Source: Salvelinus alpinus
Lineage: Eukaryota > Chordata > Actinopteri > Salmoniformes > Salmonidae
Length of the DNA: 64,000 nt
NCBI RefSeq assembly: GCF_045679555.1
Contig: NC_092091.1
Span: 14,965,572-15,029,571 of the forward strand
Direction of reading: 5' to 3'
Shown: one piece after another, positions 22,490 through 34,629 of the stretch
Numbering within the stretch: the stretch's first letter is position 1
Layout of the letters: every line of letters starts with the position of its first letter
Translations under genes and position numbers: made by a program
The notes under the pieces: model-generated
The model's database searches: none
What the model saw: the letters and a program-made list of their open reading frames with translations, nothing else
Told to the model about the DNA's origin: nothing

Positions 22490-22850
22490 AAAAAAATCTA
22501 GGTATGACATTTAATATATATCGCCCCGCCCTACGGATGTTCAGTATTTGCACACCAGTATTTCTACTTGCACATCATCTGCACATCTATCACTCCAGTG
22601 TTAATTTGCTAAATTGTAATTACTTCGCTACTATGGCCTATTTATTGCCTTACCTCCTCACGCCATTTGCACACACTGTATTTTTATATCGTGTTATTGA
22701 CTACGTTTGTTTATTCCATGTGTAACTCTTTGTTTTTGTTTGTGTCGCACTGCTTTGCTTTATCTTGGCCAGGTCGCAGTTGTAAATGAGAACTTGTTCT
22801 CAACTGGCCTACCTGGTTAAATAAAGGTGAAATTAAAAAATAAAATAACG
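22490..22850 (+). repeat. LINE-derived 3' end with SINE-like tail
   Basis: The segment ends with GAGAACTTGTTCTCAACTGG, then CCTACCTGGTTAAATAAAGG and an A-rich stretch. This hairpin plus AAATAAAGGT tail is the same structure that ends the SINEs at 9536, 20530, 20698 and 34180. No reverse-transcriptase frame is visible, so only the 3' untranslated end of a LINE is likely to be present. Confidence 0.5.
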
Positions 22851-24110
22851 TTTCCTCCGATGCAAAGAATTGTGAAGAATATATTAATTCCCAATGATGG
22901 CCACCATGTGGCACTATAACAAAACAAAAAGGTATCCATTCTCTTTGAAATGAACCATCCCATTGTAAACTAGGACCAGAGTTGGCATTTATCAAAGAAC
23001 CAGAACAAGGAATTTTTCAATGTGGACAAATTGACAGATGCTACCTTTAACATAATCTTAACTCCAGTCCACCTGGTAATGATGCATTTTGTGAAATACC
23101 TGCTAGTTTCACAGTGCTCTGATTCGTCACCAACGTAATCTAAATGGAATTCATTCAGGTTACAACAAGTTCCTCTGCACTATTCATAAAAGAAAGATGA
23201 CACCTGCTCTACAGAGAGAATGTTCACAAAAGGAGGTATTGAAAGGGCAAGGAACAACGTGTTCCCTGATTCTGGGACAGAGCACAGGGCTCGTGTGTGT
23301 ATTCTATGGTCTGACTGCCAGTGCAGTTGTGGTGCAGGTGGTCAATTAAGGTCAGGATGACCATGAAAACCACACTGACTTACCAAGGCCAAGGACATTT
23401 ACATGACATTCTTTCCCATTACAATTTTACAAGCTGTTTAATTCATCTTTTCAATAAGAAGGTAACCGGCTCGAAATAGAAACATTGTCGAATCAGAACA
23501 GGAACAAAGGAAAGAACCTTTATTAATGCAGACCCAGAGTTTATTTGTAGGTTTTAATGTTGTTTTTATTGGCAACTGGGAAATTGCATCAACGTGATCA
23601 AAAGTGTTTAAAACAGAAACAAATGTGTGTAAACAAAAGATGATGGAAACGTTGTACTGACTGGGGGTGTGTCAGGCTTGTTGCCATGGTGTGTCTGGAT
23701 GTTTCAGGAGGAGAACTGCTTATTTTCCTTGGTTGTTTTGAAGGAGCAGAGTGATTCGAGAGGTAGTGCTGATGCATACCAAAGAATCTCCTGGCGTGAA
23801 TGAAACTCCTGAGTTGAGAGAGGGGCTGGGGGTCAGGATGGGGGCAACCTGAGATGAACTCCCCAGCTCTCGTTGGCCTTAGCTGGTGATGATGGTAGCG
23901 GGACAGAGGCCAGGAAAACAGCAGGCCCTGTGCTTCCAGTTAGCCTCCTTGACCTGTGATGATCACAAACACACAGCCCCTTCCGCTCTAATGTGCTCTC
24001 TCCCTTCCGCCTCCATCAGCATTATTCCACTCTAAATCACTGTCAATAAAGTCTCACAAAGTAAAGCTCTTTCAAAGTCTTAGGCGGAGAAAATAACAGC
24101 TATGGTTTAC

Positions 24111-24141
<31 letters not shown>

Positions 24142-24734
24142 AGTGTGGTTTTGTATGTCAAGGGGTTTCCCATACTTCCTAAGCTGAATAGTGTCACTGT
24201 AGGATATAAAACCACCCAACGTTTATGTTGGAGGTTCCCAGATTGGAAGATCTAAAGCAGATCTAATTGGATCGAGAATCTGTTGGGCAATGTTTGTTCA
24301 GTTGACTTTCATCTTGTCTTTGAACTACGAATTCTCACTGATCAACAGGTGCACGAAGGATTGGTCCAATGTGAACCCGATGCTGTCGTTTGTCTTGGAT
24401 ATCCTTGTTTGGCTGTTTTCCTTGAGGTCTGTTTACAATAAACCTTGTACCCACAAGACAGAGAGGGACAACCACTGTACTTAGGCAGAGGGTAGGGTAG
24501 AGAGATAATTTTCTTTCTTTTCTTACAAGCATGGGGTAGATCAGTACTCTTTTCCACAGTACTTTTCTGTGTGATCTCGGTAACTCTATTTCCAGGCCAA
24601 TATTGATTCATCTGGTTTTTGTTTAATTGGGAAGGAAGATCTGACAAAATAGGTTTTCCTATTTGAGAACATAATAGGCTCACACAGCAGAAGAATTTGA
24701 CATGCAAAACCACACCAACCTGGCTTCTCAGTGG
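22851..24734. other. intergenic, no gene recognised
   Basis: The sequence is mostly unique and AT-rich, with an (A)n run at 24119-24142. Short open frames show no family resemblance. Nothing further can be supported. Confidence 0.4.
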
Positions 24735-24742
24735 GTGCTCAC

Positions 24743-24896
24743 CAGTGGAGGCTGCTGTGGGGAGGACGACGTAATAATGGCTGGAACGGAGCGAATGGAA
24801 TGGCATCAAACCATGTTTGATGTAGTTGATACCATTCCGCTCCAGCCATTACCACGAGCCCGTCCTCCCTAATTAATGTGCCACCAACCTCCTGTG
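24743..24896. mobile_element. palindromic hAT-type MITE with perfect 8-bp target duplication
   Basis: GTGCTCAC occurs at 24735-24742 and again at 24897-24904, directly abutting the element. The ends are CAGTGGAGGCTG and, reverse complemented, CACAGGAGGTTG. The interior is largely self-complementary (AATGGCTGGAACGGA versus TCCGCTCCAGCCATT). Eight-base duplications and CA-GG ends fit the hAT superfamily. The element is 154 bp and non-coding. Confidence 0.88.
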
Positions 24897-24904
24897 GTGC
24901 TCAC

Positions 24905-26690
24905 TATAGCAGAGATATGACTGTTTTCATAGATTATGACCACTTTTGTTTTTATTTAGACTGCTCTGTGAAACATTCAGTGTGATTTCAATGTTCTTTA
25001 AGATGAAATGTAATAACAACATGTTTTTCACTCAACTGCACAACCTGTTTTTCATCAAAACCTTTTGACAAAACAGACAAACTGTGATATACAGAGGCAT
25101 TAACGAAGGCATTAAAGCACTCATTATATCATGAGAAACAAACACGTTTTAGTGTTTGATCCCCACTAGTTGGCGCAGTGTTACAGTTCTTAAGGCAGTG
25201 TAAGTGAGGTGTGATTGTCTTGAATGGGAGCAATAAATGGTTTTCCAAACACACTTGGCCCCGAGAGTCCAGCCACCTGTAGCTGATATTCCTCTCCAGA
25301 ACATGTTACTGCAAAAAGCAGTAAAAAAAAACATTAAGCAATAACATTTGACAATGATACATCAGTGCAAACACTCAACTGAAACAAGTGCTCAATATTC
25401 TACTACAATTGATTCTACACATCCAAAGTCATTGTCATTGTCTAAATCCCCTGCAGGGGCAGATTGGCCATCTGGCAATTCTGGCAAATGCCAGATGTGC
25501 TGAACCATTTTATTTTATTTGGGTGGGCTGGTTGAAATTGACACACACACACACAAATGTGTATTTTATATAAAAATAAAACAATGAAAAAGGTGACTGG
25601 TGGCTCATGGGCCTGTTAAGAGTTTTTTTGTTATTTGTTATTTCTCTGTTATACTTATCTATAATGGGCCTTTGGCTGATCAGTCACAGTTACCATGCCC
25701 TAGCTCAAGACCAAACATTTTAAAAGTAGGCTACATAAAAGTAGACAAAAATTCCAATCTCAATCAAAATGCAACAGCTGTTTAGCGTATTGGTTGGCTG
25801 CCTTTAGAACCATGCGGAGCATCACTCGGAGAGAAATCATTAATTAAAATCATTCAAAATACTACACCAGAGAGCATGATTTGGCCACAGAGGATCATTA
25901 GCTTCTTTTAATAATGAGCTGTGGATTGTCTTAAGCTCGCAATTTGGGCTACGCGTGCGGCAAATAGCTTACCAAATAGCTGATTGTTGAGTTGCAGTGG
26001 TCAGTGAAAATCTGTTAAATAAGCCTATCGCGATATTTCAAAATACTACAATCATAGGAAATCCCCGGTGAGTGCGTTCATATTCACTGTCTTTATCATT
26101 GGATCAGTACCACTGTCTTGGATCAGTACCACTGGAACGTTCTTTTCTCCTCCAGGCTAGATGGGCGTCATATTGTACAATTTGTGTTTCCCCTTTTCAT
26201 AAGCCTAGATTAGATGGTTGCATTCAAGACAAGCTTGTTTTTACTGATCAGTTTGTCAGTGTTAGCTGAGTAGGCTACTATTTTTGTTGTATTAAAATAT
26301 ATGTTGCTTATGTCTCCAGTCATATAAAGTGTAGTAGAATTGCATGAAATGTGTTTATAAAAGACCACATTTTTCACAGTGCTAAGAAAGGAGAAAAAAC
26401 ATCTCTGATTAGGCCAGGGCCGAACTACCGCATTTGGGCTCCATAGCTTTAACTTCCCACCACCGATGGGCTGGTTTTCTGACAGGCTGAGCTGAAGTCA
26501 TGCAAACTCACATTCAAAGTCAAATTCGGCATCAGCAAAGAGACCTGCTTCGATGCTGTCATCATGGATCGTAAAGTAATGGAAACGGTGCCTATAAACA
26601 TAGAAAGAGCATATTCTGTATTGTCAGATCACTCAAAACAAAACAAAATGTGGCCAGATAAAAGCATGATTTGGTCAAATGGTAAAGTGC
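24905..26690. other. intergenic, partly repeat-derived
   Basis: A transposon-like left end (CAGGGGCAGATTGGCCATCT) occurs at 25454, but no matching right end was found. The rest contains no recognised gene. A short (CA)n tract is at 25541-25555. Confidence 0.35.
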
Positions 26691-27700
26691 ATTATCAAAT
26701 CAAATCAAATTGTATTTGTCACATGCGCCGAATACAACAGGTGTAGGTAGACCTTACAGTGAAATGCTTACTTACAAGCCCTTAACCAACAATGCAGTTT
26801 TAAGAAAATACATACAAAAAAGTAAGAGATAAGAATAACAAATAACAATAGCGTGGCTATATACAGGGGGTACCGGTACAGAGTCGATGTGCGGGGGCAC
26901 CGGTGTCGAGGTAATTGAGGTAATATCTACATGTAGGTAGAGTTATTAAAGTGACTATGCATAGATAATAAACAGAGAGTAGCAGCAGCGTAGAAGGGGG
27001 GGGGGGGGGGGGGGGCAATGCAAATAGTCTGGGTAGCCATTTAATTAGCTGTTCAGAAGTCTTATGGCTTGGGGTAGAAGCTGTTTAGAAGCCTCTTGAA
27101 CCTAGACTTGGCGCTCCGGTACTGCTTGCCATGCGGTAAAAGAGAGAACAGTCTATGACTAGGGTGGCTGGAGTCTTTGACAATTTTTAGGGCCTTCCTC
27201 TGACACCGCCTGGGATAGAGGTCCTGGATAGCAGGAAGCTTGGCCCCGGTGATGCACTGGGCCGTACGCACTACCCTCTGTAGTACCTTGTGGTCGGAGG
27301 CCGAGCAGTTGCCATACCAGGCAGTGATGCAACCAGTCAGGATGCTCTCGGTGGTGCAGCTGTAAAACATTTTGAGGATCTGAGGACCCTTGCCAAATCT
27401 TTTCCGTCTCCTGAGAAGAAATAGGTTTTGTCGTGCCCTCTTCACGACTGTCTTGGTGTGCTTGGACCATGTTAGTTTTTTGGTGATGTGGACACCAAGG
27501 AACTTGAAGCTCTCAACCTGCTCCACTACAGCCCCGTCGACGAGAATGGGGGCGTGCTCAGTTCTCCTTTTCCTGTAGTCCACAATCATCTCCTTTGTTT
27601 TGATCACATTGAGGGAGAGGTTGTTGTCCTTGCACCACATGGTCAGGTCCTCATGTAATCAAAGTGTCTGCCCTGTACTTGTGCCGTCGCTGGGACCTGC
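26690..27700 (-). mobile_element. Rex1/CR1-like LINE, 5'-truncated
   Basis: On the minus strand a frame at 27640-27062 (192 residues) begins WCKDNNLSLNVIKTKEMIVD and includes FKFLGVHITKKLTWSKHT, GCITAWYGNC and TAQCITGAKLPAIQDLYPRR. These are the region after the catalytic core and the C-terminal end of a non-LTR reverse transcriptase. About 370 bases of 3' UTR follow, with a G-run on plus at 26997-27016. The element ends in repeated TTTGA-type units near 26700. A second copy lies at 30894-32270. Confidence 0.85.
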
Positions 27701-29130
27701 TGTTGTGATGAGCGTGCCACTCTCCTCTCCCCCGTGCGCTCAAGGGGAAAAAAGGCACTCTGATCATATAACATTTAAAATGCAATTGCACAAAAAAATA
27801 CCCCTTTTTAAGCTTTGTCCCCTTGTCCCTGTCGAATAGATGAGGGTTTCACCTTTCTGTAGGTTTACTTTTTACTTCTCAACTCTCACTATTTAGCTCA
27901 ATATCAACTATTTTACAACCAAGGTTATATTATATTGCTTTGCGATATGGAGTCAAATGTGCACCGGCCATTGCGAGGGCATAGCCCTATAGGTCTCATG
28001 GGTAGTAGCCTACAACTGCAAAGTTTTTTTAGGACATTACATTTACTGTCGGATGAATACATGGCTACTAGCAGTGGGTATTATATTTAGCGTTATCTAC
28101 TTAATAACTCTAAATATTCCTCAAGTGTTGAAACACAAATGAATTAGCCTATGATATTAGTTAGTGCACATAAAGAGATGTATGTAATTCATCTCTATTG
28201 AACAAAAATAATAATCTGAATCTTATTTTAATAGTATAATATAGCTACTATAGTCAAACTAGAGTCATAATTCATGAAATGGATTATGTTGCACATCAAC
28301 ATTTCTTGAATAACTCAGTAGTTTATTTATACTTCTTAATAAAGCACTATGAATGACTTTATAAGATGATTGCTCATGATTTGGTCGGGGGCTGATGTCA
28401 CCAACTGTGAAGGTTAGTGGCACCAGCGACACCAGGGGAACGTCTTACTCTGGAGCCATGTATTAGTAATTAACACTTGTGTACAGTAGGTGTTGATTCA
28501 GGCGAACAGGCACTAATTTTAAAAATTGCCAAGTTGTTAGCTTGGCTTTTATAACCTGTAAGGCTTAAGCAGACAGGCAGACCGACAGACAGAGTGACAG
28601 CAGAGAGGATGCTGAGACAGATAGACAGCACAAAAGTGAGGCAGACAAAATGGCTAGAGCAGAGGTCCAGTTCTAGTGGTGAGTTGGATCTCCAGTGGTG
28701 TTTAAATTGTGTATTTGTTTCGAACATGAACTGGTTATAGAAGAGGGGACCATGTCTCGCCAGTCACTGGTACATAAATTGTTAAGAAACGTTGTACTGT
28801 CCTTGCAATGTTATGTATCAGCACTACTGCCTGTGTCTAAGTAGGGTGTGGTGTGTAGGGTCAGGTTCTATGTGTGAGGATGGGTGTGTGTGTATGGCTG
28901 ATGGCCCACCGCGCAGTGATGTGGGCTGGTGTGGATAAAATGCCAGGGCTGAATTCTTGTACTAGTCCTCCCCTGTTCCCCTGTTCCTAAATGCATGACT
29001 GAATGCCTGCCCGAACTGGTGAGAAGGTTTTTTGGATGAAATGCTGCCTGCCAAGTTCTTGTTCTTGGCCATGGATTAATTTACGCATGTAATGTAGTGG
29101 GTGTCTTTGGCACCTTGGACCCACTTACTA
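27701..29130. other. intergenic, unassigned
   Basis: The sequence is AT-rich and unique-looking. It contains a purine-rich stretch with repeated CAGACAG-like words around 28570-28640. No gene or dated repeat could be supported. Confidence 0.4.
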
Positions 29131-29141
29131 TCCCCCCTCTG

Positions 29142-29297
<156 letters not shown>

Positions 29298-29417
29298 AAA
29301 AGACAGGAGGAAATGAAAATTCCATTCTTTCCAAATTGATGTTATGCAACCATTCTTGTGTGCTGAAATCTCTAGAACAATTAAACAAAAAAGAGGACGA
29401 GCGATGTTTAGGTTTAG

Positions 29418-29560
29418 TGTTAGAGAACCAGTGATGGCTAGTTACGGTTAGGGTTAGAGAACCAATGATGGCTAGTTAGGGTTAGAGAACCAGTGATGGC
29501 TAGTTAGGGTTAGAGAACCAGTGATCCCTTTAGTTAGGGTTAGAGAAGCAGTGAGGTATG
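29418..29560. repeat. short minisatellite, ~28-bp unit
   Basis: Five imperfect copies begin TTAGAGAACCAGTGATGGCT, at 29419, 29454, 29482, 29510 and 29540. Spacing is 35, 28, 28 and 30 bases, so single units vary in length. The last copies diverge. Confidence 0.85.
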
Positions 29561-29602
29561 GGTTTTTTGGTTAGTGCACCATTTGTAGACTACATTGATG
29601 GA

Positions 29603-30173
29603 CATTTCTACTGGGTCTTGCAGGGTTTGGGTCCACCCTCTCTCTTGTTCATTACATTTCTACTGGGTCTTGCAGGGTTTGGGTCCACCCTCTCTCTTGT
29701 TCATTACATTTCTACTGGGTCTTGCAGGGTTTGGGTCCACCTTCTCTCTTGTTCATTACATTTCTACTGGGTCTTGCAGGGTTTGAGTCCACCTTCTCTC
29801 TTGTTCATTACATTTCTACTGGGTCTTGCAGGGTTTGGGTCCACCCTCTCTCTTGTTCATTACATTTCTACTGGGTCTTGCAGGGTTTGGGTCCACCTTC
29901 TCTCTTGTTCATTACATTTCTACTGGGTCTTGCAGGGTTTGGGTCCACCTTCTCTCTTGTTCATTACATTTCTACTGGGTCTTGCAGGGTTTGGGTCCAC
30001 CCTCTCTCTTGTTCATTACATTTCTACTGGGTCTTGCAGGGTTTGGGTCCACCTTCTCTCTTGTTCATTACATTTCTACTGGGTCTTGCAGGGTTTGGGT
30101 CCACCTTCTCTCTTGTTCATTACATTTCTACTGGGTCTTGCAGGGTTTGGGTCCACCCTCTCTCTTGTTCATT
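29603..30173. repeat. 52-bp minisatellite, 11 copies, with 156-bp higher-order unit
   Basis: Eleven tandem copies of a 52-bp unit start CATTTCTACTGGGTCTTGCA and end near CTTGTTCATTA. Copies differ almost only at one C/T position in CCAC(C/T)CTCTC. Their order is C,C,T,T,C,T,T,C,T,T,C, so three units form a repeated 156-bp block. Because 156 is divisible by three, long open frames arise across the array. They are not evidence of a gene. Confidence 0.97.
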
Positions 30174-30893
30174 CAACTTCTCCTTGCTTATACACATGAA
30201 CAGAACAAGGATAGGTCCAAAGTAAACATGACTAAAAGGATCCTAGAATCCCATGTTCAATGTCAACGTGTTGAGATGATGACATACCGACGAGGCAAAT
30301 CACAAGCCTAGTGATGACGGGTAGAGACCAGTTTTTATTGATAGAGATTGACTCAAGGCTGTGGCCTCTTACACAGCTTGGAAACCGAAATCCAGGTTGG
30401 GTGTATTACTCATTGATGCTAAAACATCACTGCACTGAAGGCTGAGGATGACTCACAGTTTCCAGCCTGTTTCCAAAACAGAGCATAAAGCAAAACAATG
30501 ATGAGATCACCTCTCTTTGACCATGCTTTTAAGGTCAATACACTTCTGTTTTATGCCCATTGAACCTTCTCCTTAGACTTTGCAACACACACACACAAAC
30601 ACACGTATCACAAACAGCCTGATATACTGTATCTGCTGGACAGTGACTGTTGGTGGAACATGACAGAGAAGATGCTGGCTCTACTGATCTCAAGAAATGA
30701 GGGAGAATGGTAGTCACCTGCTCAGGGTGACACCGCACTTTTTATACCCACATGGTGCCTCCTAATGCCACAGAAATAAACACTAGCATCAGCTCTGGCT
30801 GTATTCCTATTCATGAAATCTAACCATGGATATAAATCCAGATTAGGAACAGAGTGCTGGAGAGAACACAGAATTATCATGAGTCACTGGAAA
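30174..30893. other. intergenic, unassigned
   Basis: No recognised gene or repeat. A short AC-rich stretch lies at 30588-30606. Confidence 0.4.
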
Positions 30894-32270
30894 TATCAAA
30901 TCAAATGTTACTTGTCACATACGCCAAATAAAACAGGTGTAGACTTTACCGTGAAATGCTTACTTACAAGCACTTTCCGAACAACGGAGAGTTAAAAAGT
31001 ATGAATAAAAAATGTGCTAATAAACAGAGTAGCAGCAGTGTGTGTGTGTTGGAGTGTCAGTGTAGTATGTGTGGGTAAAGTCAAAGAGCCCGTGCAAGAA
31101 TGTCAGTGAGAAAAAAAAGGGGGGTCAATGCAAATAGTCTGGGTAGCCATTTGATTAACTGTTCAGCAGTCTTATGGCTTCGGGGAAGAAGCTGGTCAGG
31201 AGCCTTTTGGTCCCAGATTTGGCACTCCGGTACCACCTGCTGTGCGGCAGCAGAGAGCACAGTCTATGACCTGGGTGGCTGGAGTCTTTGACATTTTTTA
31301 GGGCCTTCCTCTGACACCGCCTGGTATAGAGGTCCTGGATGGCAGGGAACTCAGCCCCAGTGATGTACTGGACCGTGCGCACCATCCTCTGTAGTGCCTT
31401 GCAGTCGGATGCCAAGTAGTTGCCATACCAAGCGCTGATGCAGCCAGTCAGCATGCTCTCGATGGTGCAGCTGTATAACTTCTTGAGGATCTGAGTGCCC
31501 ATGTCAAATATTTTCAGCCTTCTGAGGTGGAAGAGGTGTTGTTGTGCCCTCTTCACAACTGTGTTGGTATGTTTGGACCATGATAGGTCCTTAGTGATGT
31601 GGACACCAAAGAACTTGAAGCTTTCGACCCACTCCACTACAGCCCCGGTCGATGTGAATGAGGGTGTGCATTCACATCAGCTCATTTGTCTTGCTGACGA
31701 TGAGGGATAGGTTGTTGTCCTGGCACCACACTGCTAGGTCTCTGACCTCATCCCTGTAGGCCCTCTCATCAAAGTCGGTAATCAGGCCTACCACCACTGT
31801 GTCGTTGGCAAACTTAATGATGGTGTTGGAGTCGTAAACGGACACGCAGTCGTGGGTGAACAGGGAGTACAGGTGGGGACTAAGCACGCACCCCTCTGGG
31901 GCTCCTGTGTTGAGGGTCAGTGTGGCGTATGTGTTGTTACCTACCCATACCACCTGGGGAGCGGTCCGTCAGGAAGTCCAGGATCCAGTTGGAGAGGGAG
32001 GTCTTTAATCCCAGGGTCCATAACTTAGTGATGAGCTTTGGAGGTCACTATGATGTTTAACACTGAGCTGTAGTCAATGAACAGCATTGTCCTGGTGGGT
32101 AAGGGCAGTTTGGAGTGCAAATTGGTGTGGGATCAGGATGTCTGGGATGATGGTGTTGATGTGAGCCATGACCAGCTTTTCAAAGCATTGCATGGCTACA
32201 GATGTGAGTGCAACAGTGCGATAGTTATTTAAACAGGTTACCTTGGCGTTCTTGGGCACTGGGACTATGG
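30894..32270 (-). mobile_element. Rex1/CR1-like LINE with reverse-transcriptase core
   Basis: Minus-strand fragments run in order: [20 protein letters not shown] (about 32230), LNTGAPEGCVLSPHLYSLFT (about 31900), IIKFANDTVVVGL (about 31810), then a C-terminal frame at 31637-31155 with FKFFGVHITKDLSWSKH and TVQYITGAEFPAIQDLYTRR. The 3' end near 30894 matches that of the 26690 copy. The catalytic FADD is FAND, and the frame is broken in at least three places, so the element is inactive. It is 5' truncated. Confidence 0.88.
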
Positions 32271-33650
32271 TGGTCTACTTGAAACATGTAGGTATTACAG
32301 ACTGGGTCAGGGAGAGATTGAAAATATCAGTGAAGACATTAGGTAGTCAATTGAATGATTTTAGGTCATTGGAATATGCTATGATAACGGTACTGCATGC
32401 CAACACAAGTTATGGTGAAGGATCCTTTTTTTTTCTCAAGACATTTACATATTGTGACATGACTAAATTACTGGACAGAGTTTGTTCTGCCTGTTTTGAA
32501 GGGTGATATTTGGGACATTGAGATGGGGACATTGTGTTTATGTGTCAGTGTGCTGTGTTGTGAGCTGGCTGACAGTTCCGGATAGCCATGCAAAAACATC
32601 TCCGCAATAACAGGAAGCAAGGAGACAGCTTTGGAAAAGACAACCCATTTGTGTTGAATTAAAGGCAATTACATAGTGCTGATTGATCTGTTGCTCAAGG
32701 TATATGGCTTGATGTAATTTATTTAGTCATCAATATGCTTCTGAAGTGTTCTGTTCTCTTTCAATTCTTGCCGGCCTTGAGTCAGTTTGCACCCGCTCAC
32801 AACACCCTCGTAGCATTCTTGTGGAATGCGCTGTCCATCATCAACAGGCTCTCTATATGGCAGGCTCTCTTTCCACCACTTCCTCAGAGGTCTGGGCCTT
32901 GTGGCGTCATGTGACATCAGACTCTTGCCCTTCTAAACATGACATAGATTGCTTGTTTCTTTGGGGGGAAAAAATCATAGAATGTGTAATGTATGTCAAT
33001 AATACGACAGTATACTTCATTCCCTGTATGCTACACATTATTATATCAAATTGTGTGTATTAATGTATTATTAAGTAATTCCCTTATAGATACTCTGGAA
33101 TAATGGTAATATTTTATGTAGGGGGTTTTGAGCTGCAGGAATGCCCATGCAAGTTGAGGCAGACACTACCCTCATGATGACATGATGGTTGCTTAGCTAT
33201 GATCAGCTGTCTTAGTGCTTAGAAAGGAATTATGCCCTGAGGAGGTCCTGATTGATCATATGGAGAGGGAATTATAGGATGTTTCTCCTACACTGATTCG
33301 CAAATGCCTCCCCTTATTGAATGCATCACTAGACATGGTTATGACTGATTTTGACAACTGTCATTTCATGCTTCTGATGGTGTGACTGTGGCTATTATTA
33401 CACATGGTTTAACTTGTTAACTACATCTGAGGATCAAAAATCCGTAAAACTCTATAATCACCTAGTTTATTTTAGTGTTGATTGGTCATTGAATAGGCCT
33501 TAGTGACATTCTTTGATAAAGAAAAAACGTGCTGAAAAAAGACAAGCAAGGCACTGTTTGCTAACTTAAGCTTTACAAGGGCTTGATTTTCTGGGTGTGT
33601 TAATGTTTGCCTATAGCATATAGACGGAAGGCCTCTTGATGAAGCTGTGG
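32271..33650. other. intergenic, unassigned
   Basis: AT-rich sequence without recognised genes or defined repeats. Short frames overlap on both strands and look random. Confidence 0.4.
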
Positions 33651-33654
33651 GACA

Positions 33655-33755
33655 TTTACATGTCAGGGCAGAGAGACAATGCCCTATTACCCAAGGCACT
33701 CAGCAGACTTGCCTAATTAAATAAAGGTTAAATAAAATAAATATAGACACAGTTG
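33655..33755 (+). repeat. SINE 3' end
   Basis: The tail GACTTGCCTAATTAAATAAA followed by GGTTAAATAAAATAA is preceded by AAGGCACTCAGCA. This is the plus-strand 3' end of the SINE family seen elsewhere in the window. The tRNA-like head is missing or too decayed to see. Confidence 0.6.
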
Positions 33756-33884
33756 TCAAGCCACATATGGGGGGAATGCTACATTGGGCTGCTTATATAC
33801 ATTGTGTTTAACGTTAGAAACTTTTTTCCCCAGAGAGAAAACCATTCCTGGTTTAGCATCCAACTAAGCAATAATAATAAATAA

Positions 33885-34022
33885 TATATGCCCTTTAGCA
33901 GACGCTTTTATCCAAAGTGATTTCCAGTCATCTGCTCATACATTTTACGTATAGGTGGTCCCAGGAATCAAAACCCACTACCCTGGCATTACAAGCACCA
34001 TGCTCTACCAACTGAGCTACAG
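33885..34022 (-). repeat. V-SINE-like tRNA-derived SINE
   Basis: On the minus strand the head GTAGCTCAGTTGGTAGAGCA contains a clear polymerase III A-box, and the B-box-like GTTTTGATTCC follows. The 3' end reads GGATAAAAGCGTCTGCTAAA, the L2-type tail. It is about 140 bp. It is not a functional tRNA because there is no acceptor-stem pairing. Confidence 0.8.
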
Positions 34023-34164
34023 AAGATGTATCAGCAAGGTGATTCACCTAAAGGTTACCCAGTTGACATGTTGATTGACAAATGATTCTTGTTCGAAGCT
34101 CACGCCCAAGAATAAAACAAGGCATCTATTCTCTGCTGGAGCTGAAACCTGAGCATTGGTTACT

Positions 34165-34622
34165 TTTAATTTTAATTTGTAACCTTTATTTAACTAGGCA
34201 AGTCAGTAAAGAACAAACTCTTATTTACAATGATGGCCTACACCGCACTAGCGGTTCTGGGGGGGGCAGTGCCCCTGTGACAACAATTTTGGACCCCCTT
34301 GTGGCCCCCCTAAATGTGGAGTATGAAATAATTTTTACAGAACTAATTTTTGCTATCGTTCTTGTTTTACATCCGTTAGTAATGTAACTGGTCCCTCTAA
34401 CAGTACAACTGGCCCCAGCTTGGCCCCCCCAGTTGAAATGGTCTAGAACCGCCACTGCTACACCGGCCAAACTCAGACAACGCTGGGCCAATTGTGCGAC
34501 GCCCTATAGGGCTCCCAATCACGGCCGGTTGTGAAACAGTCTGGATTTGAACCAGGTTGTCTGTAGTGATGCCTCTAGCACTGAGCTGCAGTGTCTTACA
34601 CCACTGCACCACCTGGGAGCCC
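34165..34622 (-). repeat. SINE split by a hAT MITE
   Basis: The two parts (34165-34245 and 34458-34622) join into one SINE of the type seen at 9536, with tail AACTAGGCAAGTCAGTAAAG (plus-strand view) and head ending GGTGCAGTGGTGTAAGACAC on the minus strand. The interruption is a 212-bp element with an 8-bp target duplication. Confidence 0.82.
34246..34457. mobile_element. hAT MITE nested in a SINE, perfect 8-bp duplication
   Basis: CTACACCG stands at 34238-34245 and 34458-34465, directly abutting the element. The ends are CACTAGCGGTTCT and, reverse complemented, CAGTGGCGGTTCT. The interior is non-coding and contains GGGGGGGGCAG and TTGGCCCCCCC as subterminal inverted G/C runs. The right end matches the CAGTGGCG ends of the larger element at 49424-51246. 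Confidence 0.9.
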
Positions 34623-34629
34623 ACAAGAG

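Noticed and set aside
22490-22850. 84-residue plus-strand frame as a small membrane protein
   Set aside because: The frame lies within a dispersed LINE 3' end and has no start context or conservation evidence.
25454-26690. hAT element starting at CAGGGGCAGATTGGCC
   Set aside because: No matching right end or target duplication was found.
29558-30311. Long plus-strand open frames (160-213 residues) over the minisatellite
   Set aside because: They arise because three 52-bp units make a frame-keeping 156 bp; all three phases are open and the peptides are the same text shifted. No other coding evidence.
33885-34022. Possible tRNA gene on the minus strand
   Set aside because: A- and B-boxes are present, but the acceptor stem does not pair and an L2-type tail follows, so it is a SINE.
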